Of a DNA stretch of 39,617 nucleotides, positions 8,139 through 15,638 are shown piece after piece. How positions within the stretch are numbered: position 1 is the stretch's first letter; each line of letters opens with the position of its first letter. Origin of the DNA: Clostridiales bacterium (GTDB taxonomy: Bacteria; Bacillota; Proteinivoracia; UBA4975; PWLI01); contig PWLI01000156.1 in assembly GCA_003559415.1 (NCBI GenBank), forward strand, positions 1 to 39,617. Reading direction: 5' to 3'. The translations under genes and the position numbers were made by a program. The notes beneath the pieces are model-generated. The model saw only the letters and a list, made by a program, of their open reading frames with translations, made no database searches and was not told the origin of the DNA.

Positions 8139-9158
8139 ATGAGTCAGGCTTTTGAACAAACGCTGGCGTGCGGCTTTCATCCCCGGGTAAAGGTGGATGT
8201 GAACACAGGAAAGGTTTTTGTCCGCAGCTGGGAAGGTGACGATGTCAAAATATCTGCTGAGGGCGCAGAGCCTGATGTAAACAGCAGCGGCGACCGGATA
8301 GTGATTCGCACTGAACAGCATTGCCAGTTGTCACTGTACCTGCCGCGCAACTGTGACCTGACAGTTGACGGCGGCAACATGGAAATAGATGCGGCCGGCA
8401 TTTCCGGAACCTGCAACATAGACATATGCGATGGCTCGGTTTCCCTTTGCCAATGGCAGGGAAATGTGAATATCGACACCGCCCATGGAAATGTGCGTCT
8501 GGAACAGGTTGAAGGTAACCTGGAAGTTGATACTTCCGGCGGCTCTGTGGAGGCAACGGCCTGCCAGGGCAGCCTGAGCGCCGACACCGGTGCCGGCGCT
8601 GTGACGGTTACAGACTGTCGGCTGTCACTTTCGCTGGACACCGGCAGCGGCGATGTTTCCGTCTCCCGGCAGCAAGGAGCGGTTGCCATTGACTGTGCCA
8701 GCGGTGCTGTTGAAATCCTTTCCGTCAGCAGCCACAACCTCCTGGCGGAAAGCGGCACAGGTGATATTACCGCCCAGCTTCCCGGAGGCAATCTGGGACG
8801 GTGGCGGCTGCGGTCTGGCAACGACATAAAACTGGCCGTTCCGGCAAATATCTCGGCCCGCTTTACTTTGTCGGCGGGACATATTGATGCAGATTCCCTG
8901 GAGCTGGACAACCTTCATCAAAAGGGCAATCGCGTCAGTGGCACCCTCAGTGACGGCAACGGCCGGGTCGATGTCAGGGCCAGGGGCGGCATATTCGCCC
9001 AGCAAGCAGGGCCCGATGTCACCATCGACATCGCTCAACCGACGGAAACAGAAGAGGAAACCATCAAGATCTTAACCATGGTTGAACAGGGTACAATCAG
9101 CATTGAAGAGGCTGAAAAGCTGATAGACGCCCTGACTGGAGGTGGAATTGATGAGTGA
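8139..9158 (+). CDS. DUF4097-like beta-solenoid protein with C-terminal SHOCT-like motif
   Basis: GNVNIDTAHGNVRLEQVEGNLEVDTSGGSVEATACQGSLSADTGAGAVTVTD... repeats; C-terminal TIKILTMVEQGTISIEEAEKLIDAL. Confidence 0.75.
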   Translation: MSQAFEQTLACGFHPRVKVDVNTGKVFVRSWEGDDVKISAEGAEPDVNSSGDRIVIRTEQHCQLSLYLPRNCDLTVDGGNMEIDAAGISGTCNIDICDGSVSLCQWQGNVNIDTAHGNVRLEQVEGNLEVDTSGGSVEATACQGSLSADTGAGAVTVTDCRLSLSLDTGSGDVSVSRQQGAVAIDCASGAVEILSVSSHNLLAESGTGDITAQLPGGNLGRWRLRSGNDIKLAVPANISARFTLSAGHIDADSLELDNLHQKGNRVSGTLSDGNGRVDVRARGGIFAQQAGPDVTIDIAQPTETEEETIKILTMVEQGTISIEEAEKLIDALTGGGIDE

Positions 9159-9501
9159 TGAGCGGATTAAAATACTGAACATGATTGCCGAAGGCAAGAT
9201 ATCCCCGGAGGAAGGATCAAATCTCCTCAAAGCGCTGGAGCCCGATGAGCCACCCCGGCAAGGAGCAGTTCGCTGGTTGATAATCCGGGTCTACGAGCAG
9301 GGTTCCAATAAAGTACAAGCCAACATTCGTTTGCCTGTGCGCCTGGCTGGAAAACTGATGAAGTTTTCCAACCGGTTTGTGAATGAATCGGATATCGACT
9401 TGGAAGAAATCTATGCAGCCATTGCCCAAGGAGAACCGGGCAAGGTTATGGAAGTCTACACCGACGACGATACCCGGGTCGAAATATATTTGGAAGGGTG
9501 A
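9151..9501 (+). CDS. SHOCT-like motif protein with short C-terminal alpha/beta domain (paralogue of next gene)
   Basis: N-terminal IKILNMIAEGKISPEEGSNLLKALEP; ATG at 9151 overlaps the upstream stop (ATGAGTGA). Confidence 0.7.
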   Translation: MSDERIKILNMIAEGKISPEEGSNLLKALEPDEPPRQGAVRWLIIRVYEQGSNKVQANIRLPVRLAGKLMKFSNRFVNESDIDLEEIYAAIAQGEPGKVMEVYTDDDTRVEIYLEG

Positions 9502-9507
9502 TCTGCT

Positions 9508-9906
9508 GTGGAAGAACGGGTAAAGGTTTTGGAGATGGTTCGCGACGGCAAGGTCACTCCCCAAGAGGCTCAGGAATTGCTTTCACTGTTGGAAAACAGG
9601 GAACAAGCGCCTCAACGGATGCTGGAGAATTTCGTTGACCTGCACGATGACGACCAGCTGCCCGCCCGTAATTTGAAGATTACCAGTCTGTCTGAAAAAG
9701 ACGGCAAGCCTCGTAAAACTTCATTTAACCTGCCCCTGGGCATGCTGCGTTTTATCAATGGCCTTTTCCCCGGCTCAACGGTAATCGGAGTGAACAGCAA
9801 GTACCTGGACAGGGATCAACTTATGGATATGATTCACAAGGGTGAGAAGGGCGTTATCTACCGGGAAGAAACGGAAAAGGGCGGCGTGATAATTGAACTG
9901 ATATAG
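9508..9906 (+). CDS. SHOCT-like motif protein (paralogue of preceding gene)
   Basis: N-terminal VKVLEMVRDGKVTPQEAQELLSLLE; C-terminal half resembles the 9151 product (NLPLGMLRFINGLF / RLPVRLAGKLMKFSNRF). Confidence 0.7.
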   Translation: MEERVKVLEMVRDGKVTPQEAQELLSLLENREQAPQRMLENFVDLHDDDQLPARNLKITSLSEKDGKPRKTSFNLPLGMLRFINGLFPGSTVIGVNSKYLDRDQLMDMIHKGEKGVIYREETEKGGVIIELI

Positions 9907-9915
9907 GTTCGTTCG

Positions 9916-9940
9916 GGCTCCAGTTTGGCTGGAGCCTTTT
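9916..9940 (+). terminator. Rho-independent terminator GGCTCCAG-TTTGG-CTGGAGCC-TTTT
   Basis: 8-bp stem plus T-tract downstream of the 9508 gene. Confidence 0.8.
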
Positions 9941-10006
9941 GCTTGCTGAGATTTCGGCAGGTAAGAGGGTTGTTGGTGGCGAATTTACTTTTCAGGGGTG
10001 AGGTTA

Positions 10007-10357
10007 ATGGTATTTATAATTCGCATGGCGCTAAATGGATTGGCGCTGTGGGCTGTTGCAACGTTGTTGAGAGGTATCACCCTGGCAACTGTCGAAGATA
10101 TTATACTGGCCACCCTGGTTTGGGGTGTGTTCAACGGCCTGTTGCGGCCGGTGCTGAGAGTACTGACATTGCCTGTAAACATTATGACACTGGGCCTCTT
10201 TGGCCTGGCATTAAACGGGATGTTGTTTTGGTCCGTTTCGGCACTGGTGCGCGGGTTTGTGATAGACAGCTTTCTTTGGGCCCTGGCAGGGGTTGTGCTG
10301 ACAACTTTTATTTCTTCGTTGTTGGCCATGTTGCTGGGTGTGAGAAGAAGGCGCTGA
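10007..10357 (+). CDS. phage-holin-family IV / YvlD-like membrane protein
   Basis: NGLALWAVATLLRGITL...LVWGVFNGLLRPVLRVLTLPVNIMTLGLFGLALNGMLFW pattern; four TM segments. Confidence 0.8.
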   Translation: MVFIIRMALNGLALWAVATLLRGITLATVEDIILATLVWGVFNGLLRPVLRVLTLPVNIMTLGLFGLALNGMLFWSVSALVRGFVIDSFLWALAGVVLTTFISSLLAMLLGVRRRR

Positions 10358-10390
10358 CAGTCAAGCAGCAACTGTGGCAGGTGTAGAACA

Positions 10391-10918
10391 ATGGATGAAA
10401 GTAAACAATTGCTGGAGTATACCCTGTGTTTTGTGTTTGATGAAAACAAACACTGTCTGATGCTTCAGCGTCGGCATCCTCCCCATCAGGGGCTTTGGAA
10501 CGCCCTGGGTGGCAAGCTGGCTGACGGAGAGTCGGCCGGGCAATGCTGTGTCCGGGAGGTGCAGGAGGAGGCAGGCCTGACAATTGTCCCCCGGCCCGGG
10601 GGAACAGTGGAGTGCCTGGATGAGCAACAACCGGGAGTGATCTATCGGTTGCATGTTTTCAGCGCCTGCCATGCCAGGGTGGAAGTTAAAGGCGGCAGAG
10701 AGGGAGAGCTGGCCTGGCTGGAGTTGGAAAAACTGACCAGCGGCCGGAGAATAGTGCACAATATACCTCTTTTTCTGCCTCTGGTGCTGACCAAATTTTG
10801 GTTTTCTGCCCGGTTCTTTTACCGGGGGGATTATCTGCGAAACTATGCCATCAACCTGGCAGAGAAAAGCGACGGCATGCCTTTGGACACTGGGGATAAC
10901 ACTTTGAGGGGTGATTAG
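10391..10918 (+). CDS. NUDIX hydrolase
   Basis: NUDIX box GGKLADGESAGQCCVREVQEEAGLTI. Confidence 0.9.
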   Translation: MDESKQLLEYTLCFVFDENKHCLMLQRRHPPHQGLWNALGGKLADGESAGQCCVREVQEEAGLTIVPRPGGTVECLDEQQPGVIYRLHVFSACHARVEVKGGREGELAWLELEKLTSGRRIVHNIPLFLPLVLTKFWFSARFFYRGDYLRNYAINLAEKSDGMPLDTGDNTLRGD

Positions 10919-13327
10919 ATGTTGCGGAAAGAATTAATGTTGAAAAAAGATGAGCTGCGAAGGGTTTGTGATGGTTCGGCCTTTGCCTTTGAGACCACGG
11001 AAGATGTCAAGGAGGCGGCCCATATACTGGGACAATCCCGGGCGGTGCGGGCCATGGAGTTTGGCCTGGAAATAGCCAGGCCGGGATACAATATTTTTAT
11101 GGTTGGCCACAGTGGCACCGGACGCACCACCTATGCCAAAAAAGCGGTTAGAAACAAGGCAAGGGACGAGCAAACTCCTGCCGACTGGTGCTATGTCTAC
11201 AACTTTGAAGATCCCAGCCAGCCCCGGGCGCTGACACTGGCAGGCGGCAAGGGCCGGGAATTCAAGTGTGATGTGGAAGAGCTGGAAAAAACGCTGAAAG
11301 AAGAAATACCCAAGGCCTTTGACGGTAACGAATACGAGCGGCAAAAGGCAGACATACTCAAAGAGTTCCAGGCCACACGGTCTCAATTGCTGGAGCAGTT
11401 GAACAAAAAGGCCGAAAAACGAGGTTTTGCCCTTAAAACAACCAACGCCGGATTCCTGACGGTGCCGATTGTTGACGGCAAGGAGCTGCCGCAAAAGGAG
11501 TTTGCCAAGCTGGACGCCAAAAAGCGGCAAAAAATCGAAGAGAGCTCCCGGGAATTGCGGGTGGAGGCGGCAGAGATAATGCGCAAGGTGGGCCAGCAGG
11601 AGCGCCAGGCCCGGGAAAAGATTCGGGAGTTGGACCAAAGCATCGGCCTGTCGGTTGTGGGACATTTGATTGAAGATTTACAGGAAAAGTACAAAGAAAA
11701 TACCGCAGTCGTCAAATACCTGACTGCTTTTAAAGAAGACATCCTGGACAACCTGCAGGAGTTCAAGTCCGCTGACAAAAAGGAGAAGCAACAAAACCCC
11801 TTGGCCATGCTGGCTGCCCGCCGCCGGCCCGACAACCGCTATGCGGTTAACCTGCTGGTGGACAATGGTGCTGCCGATGGGGCTCCTGTGGTGGTGGAGA
11901 CCAACCCGACCTGGTACAACTTGCTGGGCAGGGTTGAATATCAGAATCAAATGGGCAGTTTTGTCACCGACTTTACCCGGATAAAATCGGGGGCATTCCA
12001 TCGGGCCAATGGCGGTTACCTGATTATAAATGTCATGGACCTGCTGACCAACCCCCTGGCCTGGCACGCCCTTAAAAGAGTGCTGAAAAACCGGGAAGTA
12101 AGGGTGGAGAGCATCGGCGACCAACAATCTGCCTTGGCGCTGTCCACACTGCGCCCCCAACCCATCCCCCTTCGCGTCAAGGTTGTCCTCATCGGCAATC
12201 CCCAGATTTACCAGATGCTTTATCACATGGATGAGGATTTTAAAAAGCTGTTCAAGGTAAAGGTTGACTTCAACGACGATGTGGACCGCAACGCCGAAAC
12301 TGAAGAACAGCTGGCCTGGTTTATTGCCGGGCAATGCCGCAGAGAGGGGTTGCGCCACTTCCACCGCGATGCGGTGGCCCGGGCAGTGGAGTACAGTTCC
12401 CGCCTGGCTGACAGCCAACGCCGGTTGAGCACCCACTTCAATGAGCTGGGCGAGTTGGTATACGAAGCCGATGCCTGGGCCAAGTCCCGGGAATCTGATG
12501 TTGTGGAACAACAAGATGTGGACAAGGCGGTCACTGAAAAGGTGATGCGCTCCAACCGGCTGCAGGAGTACCGTCAACGGCTTGTAAAAGAGGGCAAGTT
12601 GCTGCTTACCACCCAGGGCGAAGCAGTAGGCCAGATAAACGGCCTCTCTGTGTTGTCCACCGGCGACTATCGATTTGGCATTCCCAGCCGGATTACTGCC
12701 AATACCTTCGCCGGCCGGGGTGGGATTATCAACATTGAACGGGAAATTCAACTGAGCGGACAGATTCACAGCAAGGGAGTGCTGACGTTGTCGGGCTACC
12801 TGGGCCAGATGTTTGCTCGCCGTCACCCCCTGGCGCTGTCGGCAAGCATTACCTTTGAACAGCTTTACAGCGGGGTGGAAGGGGACAGTGCATCCAGCGC
12901 CGAACTCTTCGCCCTGATATCCAGCCTCGCCTCTGTCCCCCTGGATCAGTCCGTTGCTGTTACCGGCTCGGTGAACCAAAAGGGAGAGATCCAGCCAGTG
13001 GGCGGTGTGAATGAAAAGATTGAAGGTTTTTTCGCCGCCTGCAAGCTCCAGGGCTTGACCGGCAACCAGGGCGTTATCATCCCTGACAGCAACAAGTGTG
13101 ACCTGATGCTTGACCAGGAAGTGGTGGATGCTGTAAAGGGTGGCACATTCCACGTTTACTCAATCAGCCGGGTGGAAGAGGGCCTGGAAATACTCTCGGG
13201 CATCGCTGCCGGCCAGGCAGATGATCAGGGGAAATTTGACGACGACAGCGTGTTTGGCAAAGTCCAGCAGCGGCTGGAGGAATTCCACCGCCAGCAGCAA
13301 CAACGCTCAGATGAAGATAAAAAATAG
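10919..13327 (+). CDS. ATP-dependent Lon-like protease (AAA_32 + Lon C-terminal proteolytic domain)
   Basis: YNIFMVGHSGTGRTTYAKKAV; GGYLIINVMDLL; catalytic-domain EGDSASSAELFALISSLASVPLDQSVAVTGSVNQKGEIQPVGGVNEKIEGFF. Confidence 0.93.
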   Translation: MLRKELMLKKDELRRVCDGSAFAFETTEDVKEAAHILGQSRAVRAMEFGLEIARPGYNIFMVGHSGTGRTTYAKKAVRNKARDEQTPADWCYVYNFEDPSQPRALTLAGGKGREFKCDVEELEKTLKEEIPKAFDGNEYERQKADILKEFQATRSQLLEQLNKKAEKRGFALKTTNAGFLTVPIVDGKELPQKEFAKLDAKKRQKIEESSRELRVEAAEIMRKVGQQERQAREKIRELDQSIGLSVVGHLIEDLQEKYKENTAVVKYLTAFKEDILDNLQEFKSADKKEKQQNPLAMLAARRRPDNRYAVNLLVDNGAADGAPVVVETNPTWYNLLGRVEYQNQMGSFVTDFTRIKSGAFHRANGGYLIINVMDLLTNPLAWHALKRVLKNREVRVESIGDQQSALALSTLRPQPIPLRVKVVLIGNPQIYQMLYHMDEDFKKLFKVKVDFNDDVDRNAETEEQLAWFIAGQCRREGLRHFHRDAVARAVEYSSRLADSQRRLSTHFNELGELVYEADAWAKSRESDVVEQQDVDKAVTEKVMRSNRLQEYRQRLVKEGKLLLTTQGEAVGQINGLSVLSTGDYRFGIPSRITANTFAGRGGIINIEREIQLSGQIHSKGVLTLSGYLGQMFARRHPLALSASITFEQLYSGVEGDSASSAELFALISSLASVPLDQSVAVTGSVNQKGEIQPVGGVNEKIEGFFAACKLQGLTGNQGVIIPDSNKCDLMLDQEVVDAVKGGTFHVYSISRVEEGLEILSGIAAGQADDQGKFDDDSVFGKVQQRLEEFHRQQQQRSDEDKK

Positions 13328-13348
13328 AACAATTTCAGGAGAGCAGCT

Positions 13349-14236
13349 ATGACGAAAAAACTGATTTTTGCCTGTGTAATTATTGCCCTTCTGGCTTGGT
13401 GGCCGACTGTTGCTGCCGATCAGGAGTGGGAAGAAGTATTTACCATGTGGGATCCCCAGGACGATGCTGATGGTCCCGGGGGGTATTTCATGCCCAGCGA
13501 CCAGTCCTTTCCCCGGGAACTGCCCCAAATGCTTGATTTGACCGGGTTTAGGGTTTTCAACACGCCCGATGCAGTTCGTTTTGAGTTTCACTTCGCCGAG
13601 CCTCCTGACCTGCATCAGCCCTGGGACGGCAAGGGGTTTAACTTCCATCGCATAGACCTTTACATCGTTACCGGGGGGCAGGGAAGTACCGAGACCTTCC
13701 GCCCTGGCGCCAGTGTGGAATTTGCTGTGCCGTGGCAATACTGCCTGCGTTTGCGGGACTGGGAGGGAACGTACCTGCTGCATTGGCAAAGGCATGATCC
13801 CCAGGACCCCCGGGCGGGTTTGTGGCAAAACCAAGTCCAGGGCTTTGATGTGTTTGTCCAGGGCAACATGATAGTCGCAGAAATTAACCATACGCTTTTG
13901 GGCACCGCCAACAGCAGCTGGCAGTACTACGTGCTGGTAGGGTTGCAGGACCCCCATGGGCCTGACCACTACCGGGAAGTTACCCGGGATGGTGGGGCCT
14001 GGACCGGCGGCGGTGGGTGTGACAGTGAGTTTAACCCCAATTTGTATGATATACTGGCAGAAACGGCCCAGGAGCAGTACAAACAGCTGGACTGGGATGT
14101 GGGGCAGCTGGCTGTCCTCAACCCCGTTGGGCCTGAGGCCAATGGAAACATGGTGTGGTCGATATTGCGTGGCGTCGGCGTGGCGGCCCTGGCAGCAGCA
14201 GCAGCCATCATTGTTTGGATTGTTGTGCGCAGATAG
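13349..14236 (+). CDS. secreted, C-terminally membrane-anchored glucodextranase C-terminal / DOMON-like domain protein
   Basis: N-terminal signal peptide; DPQDDADGPGGYFMPSDQSFPRELPQMLDLTGFRVF...VRFEFHF...DLYIVTGGQGSTETFRPG; C-terminal TM plus RR. Confidence 0.65.
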   Translation: MTKKLIFACVIIALLAWWPTVAADQEWEEVFTMWDPQDDADGPGGYFMPSDQSFPRELPQMLDLTGFRVFNTPDAVRFEFHFAEPPDLHQPWDGKGFNFHRIDLYIVTGGQGSTETFRPGASVEFAVPWQYCLRLRDWEGTYLLHWQRHDPQDPRAGLWQNQVQGFDVFVQGNMIVAEINHTLLGTANSSWQYYVLVGLQDPHGPDHYREVTRDGGAWTGGGGCDSEFNPNLYDILAETAQEQYKQLDWDVGQLAVLNPVGPEANGNMVWSILRGVGVAALAAAAAIIVWIVVRR

Positions 14237-14238
14237 TG

Positions 14239-14267
14239 TTGACAAGGAACTGTGCCGGTGTTATTAT
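14239..14267 (+). promoter_or_regulatory. consensus sigma-A promoter TTGACA-N17-TATTAT upstream of trxB
   Basis: Exact -35 hexamer, 17-bp spacer, 5/6 -10. Confidence 0.88.
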
Positions 14268-14285
14268 ATACCCCGTAGGGGTATA
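14267..14285. promoter_or_regulatory. perfect inverted repeat TATACCCC-GTA-GGGGTATA, candidate CsoR/CstR-type operator
   Basis: 8-bp perfect arms starting at the last base of the -10 hexamer, over the expected transcription start. Confidence 0.65.
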
Positions 14286-14301
14286 CCGGGGGGGGGGTTG
14301 A

Positions 14302-15234
14302 ATGGAAAAGGAAATTCGCGATGTTGTAATAATCGGTGGCGGCCCTGCGGGCATGGCTGCCGGGTTATACGCCAGCCGGGCATTGTTGGATACGGTAATC
14401 GTTGAATCCAAGGGGCCCGGTGGGCAAATGGCCCAGACTCATGAGATTGAAAACTATCCAGGGTTTGTCCAACCCGTTGCAGGGGCAGAGCTGGTTCAGG
14501 CTATGTTGGATCAGGCCAAGCGGTTTGGCCTGTCTGTGGAAACGGGCACCGTTGAGCAGTTGGATCTGTCGGGAGATATCAAGACAGTTCACACTTCTTC
14601 CGGTGTTGTTAAGGCAAAAGCGCTTATCCTGGCCACAGGCGTCGAACCCAAAAGGCTGGGAGTGCCCGGGGAGCAGGAGTATACAGGCAGGGGTGTTTCC
14701 TATTGCGCCACCTGTGATGGTGCCTTCTTCCGGGGCAAAAAAGTGGCCGTTGTCGGTGGTGGCGACACCGCCGTCAAGGAAGCGCTGTTCCTTACCCGTT
14801 TTGCCAGGGAAGTGGTGTTGATTCATCGTCGTGATCAGCTGCGGTCTGAACATATTCAGCGGCAACGGTTGCTGAACAGCAAAACCATTTCACCTCGCTG
14901 GTTTCACGTTGTTCATGAAATTAAGGGCGATGGCAAGCGTGTGGATGGTGTGATTGTGGAAAATATCCAGAGCGGCAGCATCAGCCCCCTTGCCTTGGAC
15001 GGTGTGTTTGTGTTTATCGGACGAACCCCCGTTGGCCCCCTGGCCGACAGCGGCCTGGAGCTGGACAAAGAGGGTTTTGTCATCACCGATGAGAGCATGG
15101 CCACCAATATCCCCGGAGTTTTTGCTGCCGGCGATGTTCGCAGCAAAAAATGGAGGCAGATTGTGACTGCTACTGCTGAGGGATCTGTGGCAGCGTTGGA
15201 AGCTGCTGAATACATTGAAAACTACAAGGAGTGA
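14302..15234 (+). CDS. trxB: thioredoxin-disulfide reductase
   Basis: VVIIGGGPAGMAAGLYASRA, CATCDGAFF redox motif, VAVVGGGDTAVKEA, GVFAAGDVR. Confidence 0.96.
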   Translation: MEKEIRDVVIIGGGPAGMAAGLYASRALLDTVIVESKGPGGQMAQTHEIENYPGFVQPVAGAELVQAMLDQAKRFGLSVETGTVEQLDLSGDIKTVHTSSGVVKAKALILATGVEPKRLGVPGEQEYTGRGVSYCATCDGAFFRGKKVAVVGGGDTAVKEALFLTRFAREVVLIHRRDQLRSEHIQRQRLLNSKTISPRWFHVVHEIKGDGKRVDGVIVENIQSGSISPLALDGVFVFIGRTPVGPLADSGLELDKEGFVITDESMATNIPGVFAAGDVRSKKWRQIVTATAEGSVAALEAAEYIENYKE

Positions 15235-15240
15235 TTAACA

Positions 15241-15558
15241 ATGGTTAAACAAGTTACTTCATCCCAGTTCAAGCAAGAGGTGTTGGATTCGGAACAACCG
15301 GTGCTGGTGGACTTTTGGGCAGAGTGGTGCGGCCCCTGCCGCATGGTGGCTCCGGTGCTGGAAGAGCTGTCCGGCGAGATGGAAGGCCAGTTGAAAGTGG
15401 TAAAAGTCAATGTGGATGAAGAATCTTCCCTGGCCGGGGAATATGGAATTATGAGCATCCCCACCATGATGTTGTTCAAAGATGGTGAAAGCGTTGCCAC
15501 AATGGTGGGCTTTTCGCCGAAACAAGAGCTGATTGAAAAACTTAAACCCCATCTCTAA
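15241..15558 (+). CDS. trxA: thioredoxin
   Basis: [23 protein letters not shown]; cis-Pro IPTMMLF. Confidence 0.97.
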   Translation: MVKQVTSSQFKQEVLDSEQPVLVDFWAEWCGPCRMVAPVLEELSGEMEGQLKVVKVNVDEESSLAGEYGIMSIPTMMLFKDGESVATMVGFSPKQELIEKLKPHL

Positions 15559-15582
15559 ACCGGGAGCATCCCGGTTTTTTTG
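15557..15582 (+). terminator. Rho-independent terminator AAACCGGGA-GCA-TCCCGGTTT + T-tract
   Basis: 9-bp perfect stem followed by a T-run. Confidence 0.93.
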
Positions 15583-15638
15583 ACACTTTTTTGCACTGGA
15601 GAGCGTCTAACCTACAGCAAGACAAAGGGGGGCTATCT

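Noticed and set aside
11678-13153. 491-aa minus-strand ORF opposite the Lon-like protease gene
   Set aside because: Antisense shadow of a strongly supported CDS; composition is typical of reverse-frame translation with no motif or RBS.
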